Positions 25,453 to 34,749 of a stretch of 64,000 nt of DNA are shown piece after piece. This DNA is from Shewanella psychropiezotolerans. GTDB taxonomy: Bacteria; Pseudomonadota; Gammaproteobacteria; Enterobacterales; Shewanellaceae. The notes beneath the pieces were generated by a model that did not search any database, had not been told where the DNA came from, and worked only from the letters and a program-made list of their open reading frames with translations. Position numbers and translations under genes: made by a program. Position 1 is the stretch's first letter, and the number at the start of each line of letters is the position of its first letter. The stretch lies in NCBI RefSeq assembly GCF_007197555.1, contig NZ_CP041614.1, positions 1,604,001-1,668,000 on the forward strand. Direction: 5' to 3'.

Positions 25453-26508
25453 ATGATTAAAAAAATCGCAACTTTTAGTTTAAGTATTATATTGCTATCG
25501 GCTTGTGGCGATACTGGGTCAGCAGCTTTAAAAGAACCTAAAATCGATTATGATTTCACCACGGATAAAGAGATCATAATTTCAGAGCGTCATAAAATTT
25601 TAAATTCATTTAAATTATCGGTAGGTGGTGATTATTTTTCTTTGTTATATGGGAAAGAAATTCGCTTTAAGGATGAAACAGGTAAAATTAATGTTTTTGA
25701 TTTACTTAAAATAAAGAATGATACAGGGGATGAGATAGATATGATTATTCCATCCTTAGAAAATACGAAGGAAGCTCAGTATTGCCAATTGTTTTTTCAA
25801 ACTGAAAGTAAGTTATTTAGCTGCTCTGCCGATAAACGAAGTGAAAATGAGGATTTAACATTTATTCAATCGACTTTAAACGGAAATGATGTGGGATTAG
25901 AGTTTTCACAATATATAAACGCGATAGGCTCTACTTCTTTTGAGGTGCGAGACTTGACTGATACTAGCGTTACTTTGAAAACTGTTAATGTTTTCCCTGA
26001 GTTTGGCGATAGTTCTGATCTCGGGTTTACAACCTACCTTAAATTAGAAAAATTGGTTAATAGTTTAGATCCAGCTTTAAAAATGACGCTCGTCTTTGAC
26101 AGTGTCATTGACGGTTCCAGTGATGATGATATTAACATGTATACAGGCCTACTGATTAGGGATCGAGGAATGAACACTGTAGTTAGTGCTAATGGTTCTG
26201 TATTTTCAGGAGGAACCGATTTATTCTCAGCAGGTGTTGAGAGGCTAGTTAACAGTAGAAATAGCGACATTGAAATTAGTCTACATAAACAGGTCGGAGT
26301 TCATAGTTGGGCTGGTGATGAAAAAGTTGCGTTAGATATTCCATTTTCCGACGAAAGTCATCATAAACAAGGGTCTTACTTCAATAAGATGCTCGGTAAA
26401 AAAGGTATTCCATTTTATTTGTTTACACTAAACGCTGCTCCTGCAGAGGGCGAGCATTGGATGACCAGTGAGGAATTTAGTCAATTTGGTTTAGCGAAAG
26501 TAAATTAA
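25453..26508 (+). CDS. Hypothetical lipoprotein (351 aa)
   Basis: The frame is open from 25282, but AAGGTAATAAAA before ATG 25453 and the lipoprotein signal MIKKIATFSLSIILLSACG mark the start; Cys at about 18 is lipidated. The mature part is mostly beta and acidic with no domain I recognise. A late segment carrying many charged residues (MTSEEFSQFGLAKVN) ends the protein. Base composition is visibly more AT-rich than the neighbouring genes, which suggests recent acquisition. It stands between the lipoprotein operon and the convergent two-component operon. Confidence 0.7.
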   Translation: MIKKIATFSLSIILLSACGDTGSAALKEPKIDYDFTTDKEIIISERHKILNSFKLSVGGDYFSLLYGKEIRFKDETGKINVFDLLKIKNDTGDEIDMIIPSLENTKEAQYCQLFFQTESKLFSCSADKRSENEDLTFIQSTLNGNDVGLEFSQYINAIGSTSFEVRDLTDTSVTLKTVNVFPEFGDSSDLGFTTYLKLEKLVNSLDPALKMTLVFDSVIDGSSDDDINMYTGLLIRDRGMNTVVSANGSVFSGGTDLFSAGVERLVNSRNSDIEISLHKQVGVHSWAGDEKVALDIPFSDESHHKQGSYFNKMLGKKGIPFYLFTLNAAPAEGEHWMTSEEFSQFGLAKVN

Positions 26509-26705
26509 AAAAATTGTGCTATATCGGTTAAAAATAGATCGCGGGAGTAGACCTTTCCATATATAAGGTTAGGTCTCTGTTTTCGACATAACCCAAACAG
26601 CTTAACCTTTAACGGTATAGGGTTTGAAAGTAAACTTCAAAGGGAACAAGCATCTCTTCATCAATGCCTTGAATTGAAAAGCCTGAATGGCTCTGAACTG
26701 ATCAC

Positions 26706-28025
26706 CTACTTAGTGGGACTGGTATAAGTTGCTTGCGATAATGGCTCAAACCTTAGTGACATGCGGGCACCACCTAATTCTGGAGCTCGGCCAATACGTA
26801 ATTTCGATCCCATCCAAGAGCCAATGCGATCGACAATGGCCAGGCCCATGCCGTGGCCGGCATTGTCTCGGCTTTGTTGGCCTCGCACAAAGGGTTTTAT
26901 CACCTGGTCTGCTTCCTGAGCATCGATGCCTTGGCCATCGTCGTCGACATGTATCCATACAAGGCCTTCTTCAATAGCCACTGTTAACTTAATCTGTGAA
27001 TGCCCAAAACGTTGAGCATTACTGAGGAGATTATTCACCTGCATCGACAGGTATTTGGGATCTGTGCTGACAGTCAGTGATTTTGTACATGGCACGAAGT
27101 CGACTGGGTGAGATGGGTCGAGTAGGCATGCCAGTTTTTCCTGCAACCAGGCATTGAGTTCAATGGACTGCCAATCCGGCTGGATATTGGCCTGATCCAG
27201 GCGGGCATAACTGAGTAGAGTCATCACCAACTCTTCCATGGTGTCAAGATTCCGGTTTAGCCGTTGGAAGTACTTAACCCGTAGCTGTTCATTTTGAGTT
27301 TCTTCCAGAGCCTCGATGCCAAATCTTAGCCGTGCAATTGGTGTTTTCAGATCGTGGGATACCGCTCGACTGAGCAGTTTGTTGTCATCCAGCAATTGCT
27401 GAATACGATCCGCCATGCGGTTAAATTCGGTTTCAATGGAGCCTATATAAGATGTTTTGCTGACCGTAATTCGCTGCTGTAATTCACCCATGCCAAACGC
27501 CTGTGTCGCCTTGCTTAGGTTCACCAGCCGCCGGATTAGGGGAGATACCCATAGCAGCATAATCAGCATCACGCCAACGTAGAAGAGCATGGTATACAGT
27601 TTATTCAGGCTCCAATTGGCATCTATTGGTGTCATCAGTTCTGTATTGATGTTCAGTATTTGACCTTTGTGAGGCATTCGGTAATGCAGGGAGATCCCTT
27701 CGTCGGACTCGAGTAGCAGGGCTGCCTCGGTATCGAATTGTGCCTTCAAGGGGGCAGGTAAGCCGAACTCAGCTTCGGTTATCAAAGACAACTGCTCGGA
27801 ATTATGCCGATTCCAGTTATCAATAAATAGATCAATGTGGGTGGTGTCGTTATCTAGGCTCAGTGCCAGCGTGCTGCCCATGAGTTTCAGTGCCGTAAGA
27901 CGGTTGGCTACACTGGGATTATTTGTATCAGGGTTCTGAAGGGCTGCAAACTCGCTGATTGACCAGCCTAGGCTGGCGATGGTGGTGAGTACCACTAACA
28001 CCAGAGAGGCTATCAATTTTTTCAT
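26706..28025 (-). CDS. Sensor histidine kinase (RstB-like)
   Basis: The 439-residue kinase has an N-terminal membrane helix (about 5-25), a periplasmic part of about 110 residues, a second helix (about 140-162), a HAMP domain (RRLVNLSKATQAFG...), the H-box AVSHDLKTPIARLRF (about 220-234), N-box VNNLLSNAQRFG, D-box DDDGQGI and G-box GHGMGLAIVDRI. All catalytic motifs are intact. It overlaps the response regulator gene by 4 bp. Together with DUF3019 and MipA genes upstream it forms a four-gene operon. Confidence 0.93.
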   Translation of the reverse strand: MKKLIASLVLVVLTTIASLGWSISEFAALQNPDTNNPSVANRLTALKLMGSTLALSLDNDTTHIDLFIDNWNRHNSEQLSLITEAEFGLPAPLKAQFDTEAALLLESDEGISLHYRMPHKGQILNINTELMTPIDANWSLNKLYTMLFYVGVMLIMLLWVSPLIRRLVNLSKATQAFGMGELQQRITVSKTSYIGSIETEFNRMADRIQQLLDDNKLLSRAVSHDLKTPIARLRFGIEALEETQNEQLRVKYFQRLNRNLDTMEELVMTLLSYARLDQANIQPDWQSIELNAWLQEKLACLLDPSHPVDFVPCTKSLTVSTDPKYLSMQVNNLLSNAQRFGHSQIKLTVAIEEGLVWIHVDDDGQGIDAQEADQVIKPFVRGQQSRDNAGHGMGLAIVDRIGSWMGSKLRIGRAPELGGARMSLRFEPLSQATYTSPTK

Positions 28026-28726
28026 GACGCTGGCTCACTGTCATCGCGACAGAAAAGGTATCCTTTGCCACGGACTGTTTTGACTTTATAAGGTTGGCTC
28101 TGGGCTTCCTGCAGTTTCTTACGCAAGCGCGAGATGCGGATATCTATTGAACGGTCCAGACCGTCGTATTCGATCCCTCTCAGCTGGGATACCAGTTCGA
28201 TGCGACTGACTATGGTGCCCGCCTTCAATGCTAACTGCCACAATACATCGAACTCATTGGCGTTCAAGCCCACCGACTGCTGGTCAATGGTGACCGATTT
28301 GGCGGTCGCGTTCAGGACCAGCGAGCCAAACTTCAGTTGTTGTTTAAGTTCCTCGTCACAGGTACGGCGTAACAGGGCTTTGATGCGCGCCAGTAGCACC
28401 CGTGGACGAATTGGTTTAGTGAGGTAATCATCGGCCCCAACCTCCAGCCCCTGAATCTCGTCCCCGTCTTCGCTGCAGGCAGTCATAAATAGGATCGGCT
28501 TGGAATAAAACTCCCTCGCTTCTTTGCACACATCGAATCCGTTTTTCACCGGTATCATTACGTCCAGCAATACCAGATCTGGCTGCTCTTCGGCGATCAT
28601 CTCCAGCGCATAGTCACCCTGGCTCGCCAGTGTTACCCCGTAGCCATGGTCCAGTAAATAGTCACAAATCCATTCCGCTAGCGAGGCATCGTCTTCCACC
28701 ACCAATATCTGCTTTGTAACTGGCAT
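28022..28726 (-). CDS. OmpR-family response regulator (RstA-like)
   Basis: The 234-residue protein has a receiver domain with the acidic pair VVEDD, phospho-accepting Asp in LVLLDVMIP (about residue 55), Lys in LTKPIRP (about 106-112), and a C-terminal winged-helix domain ending in RISRLRKKL and VRGKGYLF. It would control the MipA/DUF3019 operon itself and perhaps others. Start overlaps the stop of neither neighbour; the kinase start overlaps its own stop by 4 bp. It closely resembles the regulator at 32391-33077, suggesting paralogous systems. Confidence 0.95.
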   Translation of the reverse strand: MPVTKQILVVEDDASLAEWICDYLLDHGYGVTLASQGDYALEMIAEEQPDLVLLDVMIPVKNGFDVCKEAREFYSKPILFMTACSEDGDEIQGLEVGADDYLTKPIRPRVLLARIKALLRRTCDEELKQQLKFGSLVLNATAKSVTIDQQSVGLNANEFDVLWQLALKAGTIVSRIELVSQLRGIEYDGLDRSIDIRISRLRKKLQEAQSQPYKVKTVRGKGYLFCRDDSEPAS

Positions 28727-28728
28727 GT

Positions 28729-29118
28729 TTAGAATAACCTCCAGCCGGATCCACTCTGTTTTGGGGCCTTATAAACCCAAGTTACCACCACTTTTAGCTG
28801 TGCCAGCGGTTGTGTTTCATCACTGTGGATCAGACTAAAGCTGGTGGTCTTGTCCCCTTCAAAACTGTACTGGTACTGCTGAATGGCTTTGCCATTCCAG
28901 CATGTCAGTTTGCGATGATCTTTGCTCAGTACCAGACAATACTGGCCGAGCTCAGGTGTCTGCCAACGAAACAGTACATCCTGATAGCAAGTCTGGCCTT
29001 TGTGTAAGGCGATACATCGTTTAGGAGTGGCGGTAAAGGCTATTGAATCGTCTTGACTCCAGGCCGTCATGGGAACTCCCAACAACGCCAAAGCCAACCA
29101 TTGAGTAAATTTATTCAT
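28729..29118 (-). CDS. DUF3019 secreted protein
   Basis: The 129-residue protein has a signal peptide ending AWS before QDD and the DUF3019 pattern: TPKRCIALHKGQTCYQDVLF, then YCLVLSKDHRKLTCW, with four cysteines placed for two disulfides, and a late strand (LKVVVTWVY). It ends in GSGWRLF. Genes of this family are recurrent in Shewanella between MipA and RstAB-like two-component genes, as here, two base pairs before the regulator gene, implying a sensing or accessory role for the kinase. Molecular function is unknown. Confidence 0.88.
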   Translation of the reverse strand: MNKFTQWLALALLGVPMTAWSQDDSIAFTATPKRCIALHKGQTCYQDVLFRWQTPELGQYCLVLSKDHRKLTCWNGKAIQQYQYSFEGDKTTSFSLIHSDETQPLAQLKVVVTWVYKAPKQSGSGWRLF

Positions 29119-29127
29119 GTCGTCCGC

Positions 29128-30000
29128 CTAAAACACATAACTGATAGAGGCGTTAAAGAACGACACATAGCCAGTTTGGTTAAAGGGGCTGTCAGTCACT
29201 TCATTGGACAGCACGTTAAGGCGATACATGGCACGGAATACAAAACTCTCACTCAGAGGATAAGCCACTCCCAACTCCATGCCGTAACTAAAGGAACTGC
29301 CTGGCTGATATTCGGGGAACAGCTCAGTAGCTTCCTCGTCGCTGACGCTAAAAAAGTGGCGATTCAAAGTGGCTGATGAATATTCTATGCTGCCTAGTGC
29401 GTGGAAATTCCAATTACGAACCTGCCAGGATGTCCCCAATCTGGCGGTACTCGATATCCCCTGACCATCGTAATAATCGCTCACCAATCTGTATTGGAAA
29501 ACGTAGCGGTCCCCCCAATAGCGGGTGGCGCGGAAACCAGCACCTACGTACCAGGAGTCCTCCGACATCAGGTAGGCGTTGCGGTCGGCTTCATCAAGCA
29601 TGCTGGGATCCACACCTTCCGGGCGGCTCCTGGAGCTTTGCAAATTGGCTAGCAGTAGATCCAAGGACCAGTTTTCCGAATTCCAGAAGTTAAATCCTAG
29701 GTTAATTCCATCCTGAGATTGGTGGATCATCTCCACAAAGAGCCCTTTGTACTGGTACATACCACTGATCAACAGCGAAGGTTCCACAGATTGATGATCT
29801 ATTTGGCGGATATCGACTTTATTGACGCCATAAACGCTGACACCGAGTTCAAAGTAACCGCCATCGGCAAGGCGATCTTCTACGCCACCGCTGACACTGC
29901 TGGCAATGTCTGACGCAGCTGAAACTCCTGGAATAATCATCAAGGTTAAGAGAATTGCTCGAATAATACGCACGCTCATTTTATTCACATTATTGCTCAT
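29128..30000 (-). CDS. MipA/OmpV-family outer-membrane protein in two-component operon
   Basis: The 290-residue protein has a signal segment (IIRAILLTLMIIPGVSAAS) and a mature part of beta-strands with MipA features: GYFELGVSVYGVNKVDI, GLFVEMIHQSQDGINLGFNF, and a final NASISYVF with C-terminal Phe. It is the first gene of the operon MipA, DUF3019, response regulator, kinase, with 9 bp to DUF3019. The operon likely senses envelope change and adjusts this barrel protein. Start is at ATG 30000, though Met at residue 8 is also possible. Confidence 0.85.
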   Translation of the reverse strand: MSNNVNKMSVRIIRAILLTLMIIPGVSAASDIASSVSGGVEDRLADGGYFELGVSVYGVNKVDIRQIDHQSVEPSLLISGMYQYKGLFVEMIHQSQDGINLGFNFWNSENWSLDLLLANLQSSRSRPEGVDPSMLDEADRNAYLMSEDSWYVGAGFRATRYWGDRYVFQYRLVSDYYDGQGISSTARLGTSWQVRNWNFHALGSIEYSSATLNRHFFSVSDEEATELFPEYQPGSSFSYGMELGVAYPLSESFVFRAMYRLNVLSNEVTDSPFNQTGYVSFFNASISYVF

Positions 30001-30694
30001 TTCGTTCTTCTAACTGTGGTTGTCGAGTACCGCACTTTCTTCTTACAGCCTTAGCAGCTAACGCCCAAACTTAGGCGAACCCCCAGATAAGTTTTTACAA
30101 CCAATCAATAGGCGCACATCTTGTTATTAAATTCGATCTGACTAGTAAAAAAACCAATAAAATACACTGGTTTGGGTGATATTTGGGAACAAGATTGCTC
30201 TCTCATTATGCAATGTATTATCGTACACAATGAAGCCTTGATATTCACAAGATACTAGCATATTAACGGCATTGGTTACATCTGTGTCGCGATAATCCTA
30301 TGCCAGTCATTAACGCAATATCAGAACCGGTAAAACTCGCCTTTCTTGGGCGTTTTGGTTGTCTATTTTTGTGTTCGATGATTCAAGATTGAGCTCTGGA
30401 ATGCTGCTTATTCATTTTAATCAGTCTGTTAGTGGATAATTCTGAATCGATTGTTTTCTTATTGCCTATAGGTATAAAGAAGCCTAGGTAATTTGAATTC
30501 CTCTTGAGATGAGAGCCTTGTTATTGCTCCTGCTTACATACGCTTACTGAATACCGAACCCAGAATTGAGAAGCTAGCCATAGATCGAATCGGGATCCAA
30601 ATATTGAAGCTAGCATTCAACATGCAAGTGCAAGTAATAGTTAATTGGATTGGTATCGTAAATAGCCACTTTTTAAAGAAAGAGATTTGTATGA
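30001..30694. other. Long intergenic region upstream of the MipA operon
   Basis: About 690 bp with no gene I can support. It holds the presumed operon promoter (30001-30250) and scattered short repeats such as GAAGCTAGC (near 30570-30615). Confidence 0.5.
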
Positions 30695-30889
30695 ATGTCA
30701 CTGGAATAACAGCTAGAACGTTTGCAGAAGAAATTGAAACTGATCAAGGAGCTGTTGAAGGAATCAGTCAGAGATAAGACTGAATCCGGTAAAGAAAAGA
30801 GCAAGGATCTCAAGCTACAAGTAGCCCAATTAACAATTCAACTTGCCGATTTTGTTAAGAAATCCAGCACTCAGGCGAAAACAGCTTAA
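30695..30889 (+). pseudogene. Small coiled-coil-like ORF with early in-frame stop
   Basis: From ATG 30695 the frame reads MSLE, then TAA, then continues open for 59 codons as QLERLQKKLKLIKELLKE... to ...FVKKSSTQAKTA and a TAA at 30887. The sequence is a strongly charged heptad-like helix, protein-like beyond chance. Either the TAA at 30707-30709 is a nonsense mutation, or translation starts at an internal TTG (30725 region). I do not recognise the family. It ends 7 bp before the convergent kinase gene. Confidence 0.4.
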
Positions 30890-30895
30890 ATGGAG

Positions 30896-32398
30896 CTAGC
30901 TATTGTTTTTGAGTGAATAGCCACTTGGTATACGGCAGCTGAAACTGGCCCCCCCTGCCGAGTTGCTACTCATGCTCAACTCACCGGACATGCGTTTGGT
31001 CGCGGCCTTGGCGATAGCTAGGCCTAGGCCTAAACCGCCGGTTTGTTGATTTCGGCTCTTGTCTAAGCGGGAGAAGGGGATAAAGATGGTGTCGAAATCT
31101 TCCTTCGCTATACCCGGGCCATCATCTGCCACTGTGATGATGAGCTGTGTGTCGGCTTGATTCACTCTTTTGCTGGCGGCTTTCCATTTTGATACTTTCC
31201 ATTTTGAGAGTATCCACTCTGAGCTTTTCCCTATTAAGGTTTTACTCGTATCTAAGTCCTCTTTAATCTCAACAGAGATGATCACGGTGGACTTGGCATA
31301 TCTGATGGCATTCTTAACTAAGTTATCGAACATTAATCTGAGATAGGCAGGGTCGCACTCCAGCTCCTGTTGATGACAATAGAGGATAACTTTCTTGGTC
31401 TGATCCTGATTCAACTGAGCTATACGCTCGTCTAAATAGGGTTCGAGTTTAATGACTTGCTTGCCTATGGACTTGTCTTCATCAATTGCGGCATTGAGTT
31501 TAGAGAAAGTCAGTACTTGTTTGGTGAGCTCATCGATATCATCTATATAGGTATCGATATTGTCGAGTAGGGCGACTTGTTGTGGCTGGGTACTGCTCTT
31601 TCGTAACAGGCCTGTGGCCAGTTGTATGCGGCTCAGAGGAGTACGCATTTCATGGGGTACGGCCTGTGCGAATATCTGATTCTCTTTCACGGTTTCGGTA
31701 ATTGATTCAGCCATCTGGTTAAAACTCGTCGCCAAGGCCTTCACTGGCTCTGATAACTTGGGGGAGGCGCGTACCATAAGCTCGCCGCGACCAAATTTAT
31801 CATTGGTGTCGATAAGCTGGTTTATCTGTTTCTGTAATTGTCGGATAGGAAAATAGAGGGGGGCACTTATCGCGAATATGGCTACAAAGAGCAGTATCAC
31901 TGGGAGTATGTCTTCCGGATGTTGTTGCCATAAGATGGCTAAGTTTTGCAGCTTTATTTCATCGTCGACCTCAGAGTGTGTACCATCAAAAAAGTGATAT
32001 TGGTCGCTGATAAGTATCGCACCTTTAGCATTATCCAGGGGATAAACGGCTAACAATCTTTCATCATCGAGATTGTAGATTAAACTGTTATCACTGGTAT
32101 ATAAGTACTCACATATATTACATTCTGGAGCGCCATCCCATGTCTCTTGCCATTTTATATCGAAAGTAAGCAGAGTTTTTGGCAAGGACTGAATATATTG
32201 TTCTGGATCAACATCATTGTTTTCCAAAGCAACAGATATTTCATTGAAAATGTAATCGGTATCGGCATTAAAATCTAGTAGATCGCTTTGTTCCAGAGCT
32301 TCATAGCTAAATGATAAAGTGATAAATACGCTGCCGCCCAGAGCGAGTATTATCCCCAGATAGAGGCGGGCGAATAGGGGAGGAATAAATTTAGCCAT
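30896..32398 (-). CDS. Sensor histidine kinase with insert in the ATPase domain
   Basis: The 500-residue kinase has two membrane helices (about 10-30 and 163-185), a periplasmic domain containing CNIC, HAMP, H-box AVPHEMRTPLSRIQ (about 249-262, with Pro in place of the usual Ser before His), N-box FDNLVKNAIRYA, D-box ADDGPGI and G-box GGLGLGLAIA. Between N- and D-box is an extra stretch with the repeated WxxSKW element (ILSKWKVSKWKAASK), encoded by a short DNA tandem repeat near 31170-31215. It overlaps the regulator gene by 8 bp. Confidence 0.92.
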   Translation of the reverse strand: MAKFIPPLFARLYLGIILALGGSVFITLSFSYEALEQSDLLDFNADTDYIFNEISVALENNDVDPEQYIQSLPKTLLTFDIKWQETWDGAPECNICEYLYTSDNSLIYNLDDERLLAVYPLDNAKGAILISDQYHFFDGTHSEVDDEIKLQNLAILWQQHPEDILPVILLFVAIFAISAPLYFPIRQLQKQINQLIDTNDKFGRGELMVRASPKLSEPVKALATSFNQMAESITETVKENQIFAQAVPHEMRTPLSRIQLATGLLRKSSTQPQQVALLDNIDTYIDDIDELTKQVLTFSKLNAAIDEDKSIGKQVIKLEPYLDERIAQLNQDQTKKVILYCHQQELECDPAYLRLMFDNLVKNAIRYAKSTVIISVEIKEDLDTSKTLIGKSSEWILSKWKVSKWKAASKRVNQADTQLIITVADDGPGIAKEDFDTIFIPFSRLDKSRNQQTGGLGLGLAIAKAATKRMSGELSMSSNSAGGASFSCRIPSGYSLKNNS

Positions 32399-33077
32399 TG
32401 ACTAACATATACCCCTTGTTACGCACAGTTAAGATAAGCTTATAAGGTGAGCTGATATCGCCAAGTTTTTTTCTTAAGCCTGAAATTCGCATATCCACAG
32501 ATCTGTCATTAGCGTCATAATCTATGCCGCGCAGGGAGCGGCAGCAGTCATCTCTGGAGACGATATTGCCAGGATTCGAGGCTAGCAGGAGTAAGATGTC
32601 ATATTCCGCTTCTGTGAGCACAGGCTTGAGTCGGCCAAGATTGACTTCTCTCGTGGCGGTATCAAGCCTTAGCTGGCCTATCGCTATCACTTCCGTACTC
32701 GGAGGCTGATTGCCAACCCGTCTGAGGAGAGCGTCAATGCGCGCAACCATCACATGGGGGCGTATGGGTTTTGTCAGATAATCATCGGCCCCCAGTTTTA
32801 ACAAGCTGACTTCGCTCATATCGTCGGCGCAGGCAGTGAGTACGAGTATGGGTCCAAAATAGAAACTGCGGGATTGCCTGCATATTTCGATACCATCTAA
32901 GCCGGGTAACATGAGATCGAGTATGACCAGATCAGGCTTATAGCGCTTAATGGTATCGACTGCGAGTAGGCCATCATTGACAATCTTAGTCTCATAATTT
33001 TCCGCCTCCAGATACATGGCGGTCAATCGTGAGATCTCTAAATCATCTTCTATGATGAGTATGTGCGCTTTTACCAC
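32391..33077 (-). CDS. OmpR-family response regulator
   Basis: The frame is open from TTG 33095, but AGGAG five bases before GTG 33077 marks the start (MVKAHILIIEDD), giving about 228 residues. The receiver domain has IEDD, LVILDLMLPG with the phospho-Asp, and LTKPIRPHVM with the conserved Lys; the C-terminal winged helix ends RISGLRKKL and VRNKGYML. It shares many motif-level matches with the regulator at 28022-28726. It is transcribed divergently from the lipoprotein gene at 33262, a possible target. Confidence 0.93.
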   Translation of the reverse strand: MVKAHILIIEDDLEISRLTAMYLEAENYETKIVNDGLLAVDTIKRYKPDLVILDLMLPGLDGIEICRQSRSFYFGPILVLTACADDMSEVSLLKLGADDYLTKPIRPHVMVARIDALLRRVGNQPPSTEVIAIGQLRLDTATREVNLGRLKPVLTEAEYDILLLLASNPGNIVSRDDCCRSLRGIDYDANDRSVDMRISGLRKKLGDISSPYKLILTVRNKGYMLVNG

Positions 33078-33261
33078 AGAAACTCCTAATACCAAGTGCT
33101 ATAGGTGAGCAGCTAGAAGCGCTTATTTTTACAGACTCTCACCGTTAATGATAGCGCGCTTACACCTGCTTACATTGGTTGTCCCTTAGCTTACAGCCGC
33201 TTACTTTCTATTCTTTCTTCCCATGATAATTTTGTTCATACGATGATTCCGGGGACATATT

Positions 33262-34515
33262 ATGATTAAAGTATTATTGGCAAGTCTGCTGATAACAAGT
33301 TTAGTGACAGTGGCGGCGTGTAACTCAGATTCTTCAAGTACCAAATCAGCCCCTGATTCGACGGGCACAGAAACAGACACTGACACTATGGTCCCGGGAA
33401 GTAAATTGTCGGCTGCAACCTTAGCCTTGGATATCACCAGTGTGCCGGATTCTCTGTCGGCGACATACAGCTCAGCGCTTAAATTTAACCGTTACACCCA
33501 AATGCAGGCCGCTAATGGCAAGTCGATACACCTTATCGCTCAGGATAAACTGTCTGACAATCAAATTGTCAGAGCGCGTTCTATCTTGATTCACTATCTC
33601 ACCGATTATCCGGGTTCAGAATATGGCAGTGATAAGTCTGCTGTGGCGATTAAGATGGCAGATAACGGCGCTATATTATTACTGCTCAATGGCCAGGATG
33701 ACGGTACTAATCCGGCGACAGATTTAGGCGGTCAGCCGCTTTATCAGAATGAAATCCAGGTCGAGGGAGGCAACTGGTATATCAATCAAACTTATGATGG
33801 TCATCGTGATGCCAGTTTCGAAGAGATACTGCACTTGGTTCATGATTACGGCATTGGCGTCGATCAAAACCCTGAATTTGTTGGCGCGTTAGCCGATTAT
33901 CAGGCCGAAATTCGCAGCGCTCAGATTGTCGCACTTAATGACAAGTTATGGGGTATTGGCATGCCTGATTGGATTGCCGAACTCACGCCGGAAAACAGCC
34001 TGACTCAGGAGTATTTAGCCTCAGTTATTGACTCATATTATGGCCTCTGGGGGGCCTGGAGTGAGAGTTCAACCCACGGCATGTGGGGAGGTTATGTGGC
34101 GAAAACCAGAGCTGAGATCACCAGTGAAGATCTCTTGGGAGCTAAGCTGATGGATAACAAATTCTTTCATCCTTATCTGACCTATGATGCCCGCATTGAT
34201 GCGAGTTTTGAGGGCAATTTCAGCCTGAGATTTAATGCGGATTTAGGATACACCTATCATGCTCAGTACCTTAAAGATGTCACCTTAACCGGTGATAAGA
34301 GCAGTAATGTCATAGTCAATGGCTTCGATAACCGCATCACGGGTAATGCGGCAACCAACATCGTGTTCTTTAGCGGTAGCTCAGCTGAGTACACTCTAGA
34401 TAAACAGCCCGATGGTTCGACTCTTATTTCAGATATGGTCGATAACAGGGACGGAGTAAGCCGGGTCATCCATATAGAACAGGCTGCTTTTAGCGATATT
34501 AATATCGATTTATAA
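33262..34515 (+). CDS. Lipoprotein with RTX/serralysin-like C-terminal tail
   Basis: The 417-residue product has a lipoprotein signal (SLVTVAAC, Cys at about 20), a Ser/Thr/Asp-rich linker, a central domain of unknown family (residues about 50-340) with EEILHLVHDYGI, and a C-terminal part (NRITGNAATNIVFFSGSSAE, then NRDGVSRVIHIEQAAFSD) that matches the beta-roll/secretion tail of serralysins and other RTX exoproteins. The HLVH segment resembles a zinc-peptidase helix but lacks the HExxH spacing, so activity is uncertain. Combining a lipid anchor with a type-I-secretion-like tail is unusual. It is divergent from the two-component genes. Confidence 0.78.
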   Translation: MIKVLLASLLITSLVTVAACNSDSSSTKSAPDSTGTETDTDTMVPGSKLSAATLALDITSVPDSLSATYSSALKFNRYTQMQAANGKSIHLIAQDKLSDNQIVRARSILIHYLTDYPGSEYGSDKSAVAIKMADNGAILLLLNGQDDGTNPATDLGGQPLYQNEIQVEGGNWYINQTYDGHRDASFEEILHLVHDYGIGVDQNPEFVGALADYQAEIRSAQIVALNDKLWGIGMPDWIAELTPENSLTQEYLASVIDSYYGLWGAWSESSTHGMWGGYVAKTRAEITSEDLLGAKLMDNKFFHPYLTYDARIDASFEGNFSLRFNADLGYTYHAQYLKDVTLTGDKSSNVIVNGFDNRITGNAATNIVFFSGSSAEYTLDKQPDGSTLISDMVDNRDGVSRVIHIEQAAFSDINIDL

Positions 34516-34632
34516 CCTGTACTTTTTATCAAGCCAGATGCTAGTTTGAGGGATTAGTTGGAATAGGTCTGTGGGGGAAGTGACTGAAAAATATGATACC
34601 TGCTTCCGCCAAATCATAATGCGTCATTGAAT

Positions 34633-34711
34633 GTAAAAGGAGAGGCAAGATGACTGCCGATGAACTGGTGTTGGCGCTGAAGTGGGCCTAATCAGTGGCT
34701 GGAATCCAAGG
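34633..34711 (+). repeat. Truncated tandem copy of the GNAT gene start
   Basis: The 24 bases at 34633-34656 (ribosome site and first codons) are repeated exactly 100 bp downstream at 34733-34756 ahead of the GNAT gene. The upstream copy is followed by codons corresponding to residues 12-24 of the real gene, then a stop, coding MTADELVLALKWA. The internal gap lies between the two ATGACTG units of the gene, so the copy arose by tandem duplication and slippage. Confidence 0.85.
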
Positions 34712-34749
34712 ATAATAGCTAGGTTGTTCTGAGTAAAAGGAGAGGCAAG

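Noticed and set aside
34633..34691. Possible attenuator leader peptide before the GNAT gene
   Set aside because: The peptide equals part of the GNAT protein and no terminator hairpin follows; duplication explains it.
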